Below, piece after piece: positions 26,592 to 35,655 of a stretch of 64,000 nucleotides of DNA. Source of the DNA: Lachnospiraceae bacterium (lineage in GTDB: Bacteria; Bacillota; Clostridia; Lachnospirales; Lachnospiraceae); the NCBI GenBank assembly GCA_902362715.1, contig CABIXN010000001.1, positions 667,548 to 731,547 of the forward strand, in the 5' to 3' direction. The notes below the pieces were generated by a model, which worked only from the letters and a program-made list of their open reading frames with translations, did no database searches and had not been told where the DNA came from. Position numbers and translations under genes: made by a program. Every line of letters begins with the position of its first letter. Position 1 is the stretch's first letter.

Positions 26592-28325
26592 TTACCTTGA
26601 TGTTGGCATATCCCACGCATCATGATCTGTATGAAGAAGCTCATGTGCTTTGTGAGATAATGGTTTTTCAAAGAAATCTTTGTACGCTGCAATTACAGAC
26701 GGATTCTCATGTGAGAAACGAAGGGGATTCTTTTTATCCAGATCGTACAGTCTTGCTCCACGTACATCAGCCAGTTCCACGCCGTCTGTAATAGGCTGGC
26801 CGCCGCCGCCTGCACATCCGCCCGGGCATGCCATGATCTCAACAAAATCATATTCTGCTTCGCCGGCCTTAATTCTTTCAATTAGTTTTCTTGCATTTCC
26901 AAGTCCGCTGGCAATTGCCGCACGAATGGGAATACCTGCAATCTCAATATTTGCTTCACGAATGCCTTCCATACCACGAACAATCTGGAATGCATCCGGA
27001 TCAGGATTTTCTTTATTTAATACAAAGTATGCAGTTCTTAAAGCAGCCTCCATAACACCGCCGGTTGCTCCGAAGATAACAGCGGCACCGGTACCTGCCC
27101 CAAGAGGCATATCAAACTCTTCTTCCGGAAGTAACGCCGGAGAAATCAGTTCTGCTTTCAGCATACGATCCAGCTCTCTTGTGGTAAGGGATACATCTAC
27201 ATCCTGTCCTGCACCTGCATCATTCATAACCGGAAGGGCACACTCTGCTTTTTTAGCGGTACATGGCATAATAGATACAGAAAAGATTCTTGAAGGATCT
27301 ACATCCAGAACCTGAGCATAATAGGATTTCGCAACCGCGCCAAACATCTGCTGCGGAGATTTTGCAGTAGACAGCTGATCTGTCATTTCCGGATACTGGG
27401 ATTTTAAGAAACGAACCCATCCCGGACAGCAGGATGTATACATGGGCCATTTATACTGATCGCGGTGTGTCATTCTCTCTAGAAACTCATTTCCTTCTTC
27501 CATAATCGTAAGATCGGCACTGAAATTGGTATCAAATACATAATCCACACCTACAGCACGAACAGCTGCCGCCATACGTTTTTCTGTTGCCATGGAAGCA
27601 GGAAGTCCAAGACCTTCTCCCCATGCTGCACGAACAGCCGGAGCGATCTGCACAACAACAATTTTATCCGGATCATGAACGGCATCCATAACTTTCTGGA
27701 TATCATCTCTTTCATGAAGTGCTCCGGTAGGACAATGTGTAATACACTGACCGCAGACTGCACAGTCCGCATCTGTGATTTTACGCATTTTAGATACATC
27801 TACATTGGTACGCTTTCCTGTATTTACAATATCCCAGATATTTAAACTCTGTACTTTATCACAAATCTGCACGCAGCGCATACATTTGATACATTTGCTT
27901 GCATCTCTGATCAGCGGAAAATCTTCCTGCCATTCAAATGGAGAGTAATCCTGGTCAAAAGGAACGTCATTAATGTTCAGATCAGAAGCGATCTGCTGTA
28001 AGGTACAGTTTCCGTTTCTCTGACAGGCTGCGCACCGGTAGTCATGCTGTGACAGTATAAACTGTACATTCATTCTTCTTGCATACTGGGCTTTCCTGCT
28101 GTTTGTATAAACAACCATACCTTCTTCTACTTTTGTATTACAGGATGCTACCAGTGTCTCTTTACCTTCTACTTCTACACAACAGACACGGCATGCACCG
28201 ATTTCATTAATTTCTTTCAGATAACAAAGAGTAGGGATTTTAATACCAACAGTTGCAGCGGCAGTTAAAATTGTAGTACCCTCCGGTACCTGAACTTTTT
28301 TATTATTAATTGTTAAATTTACCAT
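26592..28325 (-). CDS. [FeFe] hydrogenase catalytic subunit
   Basis: 577 aa from the ATG at 28325 (GGAGG and AGGAC upstream), overlapping the partner gene by 7 nt. It interconverts protons and H2. From the N-terminus: a [2Fe-2S] domain (Cys34, 45, 48, 62), a His-ligated [4Fe-4S] cluster (His94, Cys98, 101, 107), two ferredoxin-type [4Fe-4S] clusters (Cys145/148/151/155 and 188/191/194/198), then the H-cluster domain with all three signatures: TSCCPGW near 297-303, MPCTAKKAEC near 353-362 and MACPGGCAGGGGQP near 505. A small-subunit-like tail ends the protein. All ligands look intact. It pairs with a NuoF-tail/GltD-like protein, the arrangement called glutamate-synthase-linked (group A2) in hydrogenase classifications. 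Confidence 0.94.
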   Translation of the reverse strand: MVNLTINNKKVQVPEGTTILTAAATVGIKIPTLCYLKEINEIGACRVCCVEVEGKETLVASCNTKVEEGMVVYTNSRKAQYARRMNVQFILSQHDYRCAACQRNGNCTLQQIASDLNINDVPFDQDYSPFEWQEDFPLIRDASKCIKCMRCVQICDKVQSLNIWDIVNTGKRTNVDVSKMRKITDADCAVCGQCITHCPTGALHERDDIQKVMDAVHDPDKIVVVQIAPAVRAAWGEGLGLPASMATEKRMAAAVRAVGVDYVFDTNFSADLTIMEEGNEFLERMTHRDQYKWPMYTSCCPGWVRFLKSQYPEMTDQLSTAKSPQQMFGAVAKSYYAQVLDVDPSRIFSVSIMPCTAKKAECALPVMNDAGAGQDVDVSLTTRELDRMLKAELISPALLPEEEFDMPLGAGTGAAVIFGATGGVMEAALRTAYFVLNKENPDPDAFQIVRGMEGIREANIEIAGIPIRAAIASGLGNARKLIERIKAGEAEYDFVEIMACPGGCAGGGGQPITDGVELADVRGARLYDLDKKNPLRFSHENPSVIAAYKDFFEKPLSHKAHELLHTDHDAWDMPTSR

Positions 28326-30151
28326 CTGTCCTGTCTGCCTCCTCTCAAAACTCCGCATCCGTGGCGGTCACAGCGCAGACAGCGGCTTGCTTCCTGAACT
28401 GCTTCTTCATCACTCATGCTGTATTCAATATGGTCAAAGTTCCGTTTGCGCGCCCAGGCTTCTTTCTCCGCCAGATTTACACGTCCGCATGGTACTTTAT
28501 CATTTAATAGTGGTTCCGGAATCTCAACATCCACAGAAATCGGATGGTGGTATCCAAGATATTCATCAATATTTGCCGCAGCAACTTTACCTGCGCCGAT
28601 AGCTTTGATTACAGTTGACGGACCGGATACGCAGTCGCCCCCTGCATAAATGCCAACCATATTTAAAGCGCCTGTTTCGTCTGCACAGAGACGTCCGCGG
28701 TTTGCAGCAATACCAAAATCTTCAAATGGTTTGGAAACGATATCCTGTCCGATTGCCACAAGAACCACATCACATTCCATTCTCTCTTCCGGTTTATTGG
28801 CTTTTCTTGGTGCAGGTCTTCCGCCCTTTACAGGACCGATGATCTGAGGCTGCACCCAGAGAGCACAGGCATTTCCTGAAGCGTCAGCTTCCACCCTGAG
28901 GGGTGCTTTTAATGTTACCAGCTCGATACCTTCTGCAATTGCGCCTTCTACTTCTTCCGGCAGGGCAGTCATATCTTCCTGACGTCTTCTGTATACAATA
29001 CTTACTGTTTTTGCATTTGCACGCATTGCAGTTCTTGCACAGTCCATAGCAACGTTTCCGCCGCCAACAACAACAACACGTTTTCCGGTAAAGTCAGGAT
29101 AATTGTTATCTCCGATTTCACGAAGCATATCGACAGCTGAAATCACATTGCTGCTGTCTTCCCCTTCCAGACCCAGTTTTTTGTCTGTATGAGCGCCGAT
29201 TGCCATATATACTGCATCGTAATCATGACGGATTTTTTCGATTTCCGCTGTTCCGATATTGGCATTTAATTTTACTTCTACACCAGTGGAAAGAATTGCA
29301 TCAATGTCTTCCTGGAGTCTTTCCCTTGGGAACCTGTAATTTGGAATACCATACCGAAGCATACCGCCAAGCTGAGCTTTTTCTTCAAATACAGTTGTCT
29401 GATGTCCCATCAGCTGTAAAAAATATGCTGCTGTCAGTCCACTTGGGCCGCCGCCGATAATGGCAACTTTTTTGCCGGTAGACGGAGCACATGCCGGTGT
29501 GGGCACTGTATTGGTAGGTGCCTGATCTACAATATAACGTTTCATGCCCCGGATATTTACGGAATCATCAATCATATTGCGGCGGCATCTTGCTTCACAT
29601 GGATGCTCACAGATCAGTGCACATGCTGTAGGGAACGGATTGTCCTTCCGGATCAGACGGACTGCATCTGCACAACGTCCTTCACCTGCCAGCGCAATAT
29701 ATCCCGGAATGTCCACATTTGCAGGACACAGCGTAACACACGGAATTGGCTGCTCAAAAGTACCTGTGCATTTATGTTCTTTTACATGAGATATGTAATC
29801 TTCTTTAAATCCTTCAAATCCTGCCAGAATCATTCTAGCTGACTCAAATCCAATAGCACAGTCTGCAGAATTTTTAATATTTTCTGCTGTTTTTTCAATT
29901 AAATCCAGCGTTCTCATGGTTGCGGTATTATCCAATACGCTCTCCATAAGCTCTTCCAATTTTCCAAGCCCTACACGGCATGGAACACATTTGCCACATG
30001 TCTGTGCATGGCAAACTTTCAAAAATGCTAATTGCATGTCTACAGGACAGACCCCTGGTGGATTAGCGACGATTCGCTGTGTAAATTCTTTCATCAGTTT
30101 TTCTGTGGTAGAATTTACTTTGTCTGTAGAAACTACTGATAACCTGCTCAT
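28319..30151 (-). CDS. hydrogenase partner: NuoF-type Fe-S domain fused to GltD-like NAD(P)H flavoprotein
   Basis: 610 aa. The N-terminal part (about 1-128) matches only the C-terminal [4Fe-4S] domain of NuoF/HydB, with Cys52, 55, 58 and 98 in QTCGKCVPCRVG and ADCAIG; the FMN/NADH-binding part of NuoF is absent. From about 135 it is like the small subunit of glutamate synthase (GltD) and NfnB: cysteines for two [4Fe-4S] clusters (CVTLCPANVDIPGY, CALICEHPCEARC), an FAD fold GGGPSGLTAA at 233-242, and an NAD(P) fold VVVGGGNVAMDCARTAMR near 350. The tail has CLRCDRHGCG. Likely passes electrons between NAD(P)H and the hydrogenase. No glutamate synthase large subunit is nearby. GGAGG precedes the ATG. 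Confidence 0.88.
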   Translation of the reverse strand: MSRLSVVSTDKVNSTTEKLMKEFTQRIVANPPGVCPVDMQLAFLKVCHAQTCGKCVPCRVGLGKLEELMESVLDNTATMRTLDLIEKTAENIKNSADCAIGFESARMILAGFEGFKEDYISHVKEHKCTGTFEQPIPCVTLCPANVDIPGYIALAGEGRCADAVRLIRKDNPFPTACALICEHPCEARCRRNMIDDSVNIRGMKRYIVDQAPTNTVPTPACAPSTGKKVAIIGGGPSGLTAAYFLQLMGHQTTVFEEKAQLGGMLRYGIPNYRFPRERLQEDIDAILSTGVEVKLNANIGTAEIEKIRHDYDAVYMAIGAHTDKKLGLEGEDSSNVISAVDMLREIGDNNYPDFTGKRVVVVGGGNVAMDCARTAMRANAKTVSIVYRRRQEDMTALPEEVEGAIAEGIELVTLKAPLRVEADASGNACALWVQPQIIGPVKGGRPAPRKANKPEERMECDVVLVAIGQDIVSKPFEDFGIAANRGRLCADETGALNMVGIYAGGDCVSGPSTVIKAIGAGKVAAANIDEYLGYHHPISVDVEIPEPLLNDKVPCGRVNLAEKEAWARKRNFDHIEYSMSDEEAVQEASRCLRCDRHGCGVLRGGRQDRW

Positions 30152-30233
30152 ATCCTATCCTCCTAAATTTTTTCTTATAAATAATTTTTATCTATAAGAA
30201 ATAAGCCGTAGTTATTTAAAGGCCCTTTTTCTT

Positions 30234-30250
30234 TTGTTAAAGATGAACAA
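30234..30250. promoter_or_regulatory. weak Rex-like inverted repeat in the hydrogenase leader
   Basis: TTGTTAA, AGA, TGAACAA: near-palindromic with 6 of 7 pairs. Redox regulator Rex binds TTGTTAA-n4-TTAACAA-like sites, so the spacing here is one base short and one position differs. Lies about 55-70 nt after the predicted transcription start. Confidence 0.25.
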
Positions 30251-30308
30251 AAAATGGAAATGGAACCCCCAAATATCTTAACACTTATTCTAAAGGATAA
30301 TCCCATTT

Positions 30309-30337
30309 AATACAATACTAACTATTGTGCAAGTCAA
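30309..30337 (-). promoter_or_regulatory. promoter of the hydrogenase operon with embedded palindrome
   Basis: On the minus strand TTGACT (30332-30337) is 17 bp from TGTATT (30309-30314). A perfect inverted repeat ACAATA-n5-TATTGT at 30312-30328 occupies the spacer and overlaps the -10 element, the position of a repressor operator. The predicted leader is about 150 nt. The rest of the 445-bp gap 30152-30596 is AT-rich and holds only this promoter, the Rex-like repeat and the scpB terminator. Confidence 0.55.
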
Positions 30338-30529
30338 TGATGGATTCGTAAGTCAATTACAAATATGTAACTCTTTTTTTGTGGAATATGCTGTTCTTTT
30401 TAATTGTTTTTTGTGCATATTGGTTTCTTTTAAAATTGTATTAATATAAATACAATCATAATTAACTAATTTTTAATTGGTATCTTTAGTTAATAATACC
30501 AATCCGGTGCAATGCTATCCATAAAAGTG

Positions 30530-30560
30530 AAAAAGAAATACCGGACCTGCCCGATATTCC
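30530..30560 (-). terminator. terminator after scpAB
   Basis: On the minus strand AATATCGG pairs with CCGGTATT across a short loop (30536-30558), followed by TTCTTTTT. It lies 37 nt after the scpB stop. Confidence 0.65.
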
Positions 30561-30596
30561 TTTTCCATCTGTATTTTACGAAACACTATTCTATTT

Positions 30597-31166
30597 CTAT
30601 ACATCTAACTTTAACTGAATCTCCTCCTGGGCTTCCTGCTTAAATTCCTCTATTTTTTCCGGGTTTAATACCGGAAGCTCATCTACAGACTGAACCCCAA
30701 AGCATCTTAAAAATTCTTCTGTTGTCCCAAGAAGAATCGGACGCCCCGGAACATCCAGACGTCCCACTTCTGCCACCAGCTGATATTCCAGCAGCTTATT
30801 CACCGCATGACCGCAGGATACCCCCCGGATTTTCTCGATTTCCAGTTTTGTTACCGGCTGTTTATATGCAATAATAGAAAGTGTTTCCAGTATCACATCC
30901 GTCAGCACATGTTTTTTCGGCTGTTTTGCAATTTTAATGAGATACTCATACATTTCAGCCTTCGAGCACATCTGGTAGGAACCGTCAAGCTCCAGTATCT
31001 GAATACCATGTCCCGGCCACTGATAGCGCTCCATCATATTTTCTATAATTCTGCGGGTCTCCTCTTCCGGAAGCTCTAATGCTCTGGCTATTTTAGAAAG
31101 TTCCACGGAATCCCCCATGGTAAATAAAATTGATTCAATAACCGCCTCGTATTTTTCCTGTTCCAT
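30597..31166 (-). CDS. scpB: segregation and condensation protein B
   Basis: 189 aa from the ATG at 31166, which follows GGTGGAG; the frame can be extended to a TTG at 31178 but without a better site. ScpB forms the kleisin-binding part of the SMC-ScpAB condensin that compacts and segregates the chromosome. The protein has two winged-helix domains; visible family segments are ESILFTMGDSVELSKIA at the N-terminus, LETLSIIAYKQPVTKLEIE and IRGVSCGHAVNKLLEYQLV, then GRPILLGTTEEFLRCFG. 28 nt after scpA. Confidence 0.95.
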   Translation of the reverse strand: MEQEKYEAVIESILFTMGDSVELSKIARALELPEEETRRIIENMMERYQWPGHGIQILELDGSYQMCSKAEMYEYLIKIAKQPKKHVLTDVILETLSIIAYKQPVTKLEIEKIRGVSCGHAVNKLLEYQLVAEVGRLDVPGRPILLGTTEEFLRCFGVQSVDELPVLNPEKIEEFKQEAQEEIQLKLDV

Positions 31167-31194
31167 ATTCTCCACCAAATGATATCGCTATGAT

Positions 31195-31956
31195 TTAAGA
31201 AACTTTAACCGGATCTTTAATATTTGACCGGATTAAAATTTCATCAAATAAATGTTCCTGGGTAATGCTGATTTTTCCGGTTTTCATAAGCTCTAAAACA
31301 GCCAGAAATGTTACAATTACTTCCGTACGGCTCCTCTGGCGCTCCAAAAGACTTCGGAAACGAAAACTGGTATGATTTTTTGCATAGATTTCTAGATACT
31401 CCATTTTATCTTCCACTGAAACTTCTTCTTTTTCAATTTTGCCAAATTTTGAACGAATGGGATCAATTTTATCCACTTGTTTTTTCATTACAGATTGAAA
31501 AATCTGATTCAGCTTCTGAAGATTTAGGTCTGCTGTAAGCTCATCCAGATCCACAGGCTGTTCATATTTTTTTACTTCCTCCGGAATACTGGGCATTTTA
31601 AACAACAGACGGCCGGCGTCCATCTGACGGTCCTTTAACTCATAGGACATATATTTATACATTTTATACTGGAGCAGCTGTTCCACCAGCTCTGTCCTGG
31701 GATCTTCTGCTTCTTCATCTTCTGCTTCTGCCGGAAGCAGCATCCTGGATTTAATGTCCAGCAATGTAGCAGCCATAACAAGAAATTCACTCATAATATT
31801 GAGATCCTCTCGCTGCATCTGACGGATATATTCCATATACTGATTTGTAATCTCTACAATTGGAATATCGTAAATATTTACTTTGTTTTTTTCCAGAAGA
31901 TGAAGCAGCAGATCCAGCGGCCCCTCAAAAGTTTCCAGTTTCACTTGCAAATCCAT
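31195..31956 (-). CDS. scpA: segregation and condensation protein A (kleisin)
   Basis: 253 aa, the kleisin bridging the SMC heads. The N-terminus has the typical LETFEGPLDLLLHLLEKNKV and EITNQYMEYI; the central acidic linker (PAEAEDEEAEDP) leads to a C-terminal winged helix with VTFLAVLELMKTGKISI. AAAGGA precedes the ATG. Operon with scpB; a 35-nt gap separates it from the subtilase upstream, so the three may be cotranscribed. Confidence 0.95.
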   Translation of the reverse strand: MDLQVKLETFEGPLDLLLHLLEKNKVNIYDIPIVEITNQYMEYIRQMQREDLNIMSEFLVMAATLLDIKSRMLLPAEAEDEEAEDPRTELVEQLLQYKMYKYMSYELKDRQMDAGRLLFKMPSIPEEVKKYEQPVDLDELTADLNLQKLNQIFQSVMKKQVDKIDPIRSKFGKIEKEEVSVEDKMEYLEIYAKNHTSFRFRSLLERQRSRTEVIVTFLAVLELMKTGKISITQEHLFDEILIRSNIKDPVKVS

Positions 31957-31991
31957 ATTATTTATCCTTTACTACCAATAACGTACAGATT

Positions 31992-32873
31992 TCAGGCATT
32001 CAGCATCCTGTCCACATATAAAAATCCCCAGCAGTTTGGGTTCCCTTTAATTTCTACAATTGCTTTGTAAAGCTTCAGTTTTACCTCTGTAGGTGTAAGA
32101 TCCGGATATCTCTCCAGCAGCAATGCGATCATTCCCGTTACAACCGGCGCAGCCATGGAGGTACCGCTTTTCATAGCCATACCGTTTTGGGACTGAATGC
32201 CGCAGCTTCGGATATTCGTTCCAGGGGCAAGTATCTCCGGCTTAATAATACATTCCTTTGTGGGACCGGTACCGGAATATCCTTTTTTTAATCCCAGCCG
32301 GCTTCCGGCATTTCTGTCATCAATGCTTCCCACTGTAATAATTTTTTTTGCAATTCCGGGATAGGTAACCGTATTTTCTCCGGGACCGTTATTTCCGGCG
32401 GCAGCTACTACTACAATGCCCTTAGACCAGGCATAGTCAACAATATCCAGAAGCTTATTCTGATCTGTTTTTTCAGTACTTTCCGCCATACCTACAGATA
32501 TATTTATAATTTTAATTTTATTTTTCTGATTATTTTTTACAATGTCATCAATGGCCATAATGACAGAACGGATTTTTCCGTTTCCCCCGGCATTTAATAC
32601 CTTATATATATGAAACAGGCACCCCGGAGCCACTCCTTGAAATCTGGCCTGGGGAAGATGGCCGCCGATAATTCCGGTTACATGTGTTCCGTGCCCGTTA
32701 TCATCATACATTTGGGGCAGTGCATATACATAATCCTGAAACGAAATAATCCGACCCTCAAACGCAGCATGGGCAAAAGCACCGGTATCCAGAACCGCTA
32801 CATGAACACCCCTGCCATATATATTTCTTTCGTAGGCATATTCTGCATGAACTAATTTCAGAACCCGATTCAT
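31992..32873 (-). CDS. intracellular subtilisin-like serine protease (S8)
   Basis: 293 aa. The catalytic triad is clear: Asp29 in VAVLDTG, His61 in NGHGTHVTG and Ser239 in SGTSMAAP, with the oxyanion Asn161 in AAGNNG. There is no signal peptide and only about 20 residues precede the catalytic domain, so it resembles intracellular subtilases rather than secreted ones. AAAGGA lies upstream. It stands between pnp and scpA. Physiological targets are unknown. Confidence 0.92.
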   Translation of the reverse strand: MNRVLKLVHAEYAYERNIYGRGVHVAVLDTGAFAHAAFEGRIISFQDYVYALPQMYDDNGHGTHVTGIIGGHLPQARFQGVAPGCLFHIYKVLNAGGNGKIRSVIMAIDDIVKNNQKNKIKIINISVGMAESTEKTDQNKLLDIVDYAWSKGIVVVAAAGNNGPGENTVTYPGIAKKIITVGSIDDRNAGSRLGLKKGYSGTGPTKECIIKPEILAPGTNIRSCGIQSQNGMAMKSGTSMAAPVVTGMIALLLERYPDLTPTEVKLKLYKAIVEIKGNPNCWGFLYVDRMLNA

Positions 32874-32931
32874 AAAATTCCTTTTTATTTTAAGTTATTC
32901 CAAATAAGATCATGGGTTCCTTATAATGAAA

Positions 32932-32982
32932 TGCTGAGTCTAAAGATCCAGACACAGCTGCATTTGGATTTTACACTCAGCA
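32932..32982 (-). terminator. long hairpin downstream of pnp
   Basis: TGCTGAGT (32932-32939) pairs with ACTCAGCA (32975-32982), and the inner GATCCAGA and TTTGGATT can add pairs. On the minus strand TTTCATT follows. It lies 15 nt after the pnp stop, before the subtilase gene. Probably the terminator of the long translation operon. Confidence 0.6.
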
Positions 32983-32997
32983 ATCATTCTTTCGTGT

Positions 32998-35100
32998 TTA
33001 TTTTGACAGCATTTCCGGTTTTACATCTTTCATGCTGAAACTGATTCTGCCCATTTTATCTTTGCCAAGGCATACAACCGTTACTATATCACCAAGTGTC
33101 AGAACATCTTCTACCCTGTTGATACGTTCTTTGGAAATTTTTGAAATATGAACCATTCCTTCTTTTCCCGGAGCAAACTCAAGAAAAGCACCAAATTCTT
33201 TAATGCTGATAACCTTCCCGGTAAATATCTGGCCTGCTTCAAAATCAGTTGTAATGATTTTAATGTATTCGGAAGCTTTTTCCATAGCTGCAGCATCCAG
33301 TCCGCAGATAGAGACATTTCCTTCGTCAGAGATATCAATTTTAACGCCGGTCTCTTCAATAATACTGTTGATTGTTTTTCCTCTCTGACCTACAACATCG
33401 CCGATCTTTTGAGGATCAATCTGCATGGAAATAATTTTTGGAGCAAACTCACCTACTGTTTTTCTAGGTTCTGCAATTGCAGGTGTCATTACTTCATTTA
33501 AAATGTATTCTCTTGCCTCTTTTGTTCTGGCAATTGCTTCTTCTACAATGGGTCGTGTCAGACCATGAATCTTAATATCCATCTGAATGGCAGTAATACC
33601 ATCATGTGTGCCGGCAACTTTAAAATCCATATCCCCAAAGAAATCTTCCAGTCCCTGAATATCGGTCAGCACAAGATAATCATCATCGGTATCACCGGTC
33701 ACAAGACCGCAGGAAATACCTGCAACTGGTTTCTTAATGGGTACGCCGGCTGCCATCAGAGACATTGTAGATGCACAGATGCTGGCCTGTGAAGTAGAAC
33801 CATTGGATTCAAAGGTCTCTGAAACAGTACGGATTGCATACGGAAACTCTTCCTCTGTTGGAAGTACAGCTACCAGCGCTTTTTCTGCAAGAGCTCCATG
33901 TCCGATTTCACGTCTTCCCGGTCCTCTAGAAGGTTTTGTCTCTCCTACAGAGTAAGAGGGGAAATTATAATGATGCATATATCGTTTCGATGTTACGTTT
34001 TCGTCCATACCATCAACTCTTTGTGCCTCTGAAAGTGGCGCCAGTGTTGTAATGGTGCAAATCTGTGTCTGACCTCTGGTAAACATAGCGGAACCATGAA
34101 CCCGGGGAATAATATCCACTTCTGCAGCCAGCGGACGAATCTGTGTCACGGCGCGGCCGTCCGGACGCTTCTGGTCTTTTAAGATCATTTTTCGCACTGT
34201 CTTTTTCTGGTACTGATAAACAGCCTCGCCTAATACTTCCAGCCACTCTTCCTTCTCAGCAAATGCTTCTTCCAGCTTTTCTGTAATAGCGCGGATATTT
34301 TCTTCACGCACCTGTTTTACATCTGTAAATACTGCTTCTTCCATTTCAGCGGGAGTAACAATCTCTCTGATTGCATCAAACATTTCTTCCGGAATGGCAC
34401 AGCTTGTGTATTCATGCTTTTCTTTACCAACTTCTGCAACAATCTCATTGATAAATGCAATAATTGTCTGATTGATATCGTGAGCCATATAAATAGCTTC
34501 AATCATTTTGTCTTCTTTAATTTCGTTGGCGCCGGCTTCGATCATAATTACTTTTTCAGAAGTGGACGCAACTGTCAGCTGTAAATCTCCGCTGTCCCAC
34601 TGCTCCTGGGATGGATTCACAACAAATTCCCCATCTATCATACCCACCTGTGTCATAGCGCAGGGACCGCAGAATGGGATATCTGAAATACAGGTAGCAA
34701 TTGCAGAACCGATCATTGCCACAATTTCCGGACGGCAGGACGGATCTACACTCATAACAAGATTATTTAAAGTTACATCGTTTCTGTAATCTTTCGGGAA
34801 TAGAGGACGCATGGGACGGTCGATAACACGGGCTGTGAGAACGGAATTTTCGGACGCCTTTCCCTCTCTCTTATTAAATCCTCCCGGGATTTTGCCTACT
34901 GCATACATTTTTTCCTCAAACTCTACGGATAACGGGAAAAAATCAATTCCATCACGAGGTTTGTCTGAAGCTGTGGCTGTACTTAATACAACCGTATCAC
35001 CATAATGCATAAGTGCTGCACCGTTTGCCTGGGCTGCCACTCTGCCGATATCCACTCTTAACGTTCTGCCGGCAAGTTCCATTGAATAACTTTTAAACAT
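32998..35100 (-). CDS. pnp: polyribonucleotide nucleotidyltransferase (PNPase)
   Basis: 700 aa, phosphorolytic 3'-5' exoribonuclease. Two RNase PH core domains (about 10-230 and 315-545, the second with RGQTQICTITTLAPLSEAQ and GPGRREIGHGALAEKAL), then a KH domain (VGQRGKTINSIIEETG near 565) and an S1 domain (GKVISIKEFGAFLEFAPGKEG). Length is normal. AAGGAG precedes the ATG, and an 83-nt hairpin lies in its leader (35128-35210). Downstream of rpsO, as in many bacteria. Confidence 0.97.
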   Translation of the reverse strand: MFKSYSMELAGRTLRVDIGRVAAQANGAALMHYGDTVVLSTATASDKPRDGIDFFPLSVEFEEKMYAVGKIPGGFNKREGKASENSVLTARVIDRPMRPLFPKDYRNDVTLNNLVMSVDPSCRPEIVAMIGSAIATCISDIPFCGPCAMTQVGMIDGEFVVNPSQEQWDSGDLQLTVASTSEKVIMIEAGANEIKEDKMIEAIYMAHDINQTIIAFINEIVAEVGKEKHEYTSCAIPEEMFDAIREIVTPAEMEEAVFTDVKQVREENIRAITEKLEEAFAEKEEWLEVLGEAVYQYQKKTVRKMILKDQKRPDGRAVTQIRPLAAEVDIIPRVHGSAMFTRGQTQICTITTLAPLSEAQRVDGMDENVTSKRYMHHYNFPSYSVGETKPSRGPGRREIGHGALAEKALVAVLPTEEEFPYAIRTVSETFESNGSTSQASICASTMSLMAAGVPIKKPVAGISCGLVTGDTDDDYLVLTDIQGLEDFFGDMDFKVAGTHDGITAIQMDIKIHGLTRPIVEEAIARTKEAREYILNEVMTPAIAEPRKTVGEFAPKIISMQIDPQKIGDVVGQRGKTINSIIEETGVKIDISDEGNVSICGLDAAAMEKASEYIKIITTDFEAGQIFTGKVISIKEFGAFLEFAPGKEGMVHISKISKERINRVEDVLTLGDIVTVVCLGKDKMGRISFSMKDVKPEMLSK

Positions 35101-35127
35101 ATATCATTCTCCTTTTGAAATAAATTT

Positions 35128-35210
35128 CAGCAGAAGAAACCGAAACTACTGATCTATACACAGACTATGCTGTATATACATCAGTGGTCTCGGAAATCCT
35201 CCTTCTGCTG
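35128..35210 (-). promoter_or_regulatory. long stem-loop in the pnp 5' leader
   Basis: CAGCAGAAG (35128-35136) pairs with CTTCTGCTG (35202-35210); ACTGAT (35148-35153) with ATCAGT (35180-35185); and TATACACAG with CTGTATATA near the top. The 83-nt hairpin ends 27 nt before the start codon. In Escherichia coli a comparable double-stranded pnp leader is cut by RNase III and lets PNPase repress itself. A similar role here is inference. Confidence 0.65.
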
Positions 35211-35252
35211 CAAGATACACACTTACCAGAAATAAACATACCTGGTAAATAA

Positions 35253-35276
35253 AATAGAGCGGAGTACCGCTCTATT
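35253..35276 (-). terminator. terminator between rpsO and pnp
   Basis: Perfect 10-bp stem AATAGAGCGG/CCGCTCTATT with a 4-nt loop. On the plus strand it is followed by T6, on the minus strand by TTAT. It lies about 94 nt after the rpsO stop. A second, longer inverted repeat (CCAATAGA at 35284, TCTATTGG at 35320) sits between it and rpsO. Confidence 0.7.
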
Positions 35277-35369
35277 TTTTGATCCAATAGAAAATCTTTT
35301 TCAATAGGAAACTTCATTCTCTATTGGTTCAAAACACTCCGTGCAGGATAGCACGCTGCAATCCGGAAA

Positions 35370-35636
35370 TTATTTTCTGATACCTAATTTTGCAATCAAA
35401 GTACGGTAACCTTCCAGATCTTTTTTCTGAAGATATGCAAGTAAACCACGTCTCTGACCTACCATTTTAAGAAGACCTCTTCTGGAATGATGATCCTTCG
35501 GATGCTCTTTTAAATGCTCGGTAAGTTCTTTAATTCTTGCTGTTAATACTGCAATCTGAACTTCCGGTGAACCGGTATCATTGGGTGTTCTGCCATATTC
35601 CGCCATAATAGCTGCTTTTTTTTCTTTAGAAATCAT
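35370..35636 (-). CDS. rpsO: 30S ribosomal protein S15
   Basis: 88 aa, the full length of the family. It binds the central domain of 16S rRNA early in assembly. Seen are the N-terminal [40 protein letters not shown] and the end [20 protein letters not shown] precedes the ATG. Its own promoter lies upstream, and a small hairpin in the leader may be the S15 feedback site. Confidence 0.97.
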   Translation of the reverse strand: MISKEKKAAIMAEYGRTPNDTGSPEVQIAVLTARIKELTEHLKEHPKDHHSRRGLLKMVGQRRGLLAYLQKKDLEGYRTLIAKLGIRK

Positions 35637-35655
35637 TGTTTCTACCTCCTGTTTT

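Noticed and set aside
35100..35369. Missed small gene between rpsO and pnp
   Set aside because: The gap is filled by the pnp leader hairpin, a terminator and a second inverted repeat, with no frame carrying a ribosome binding site.
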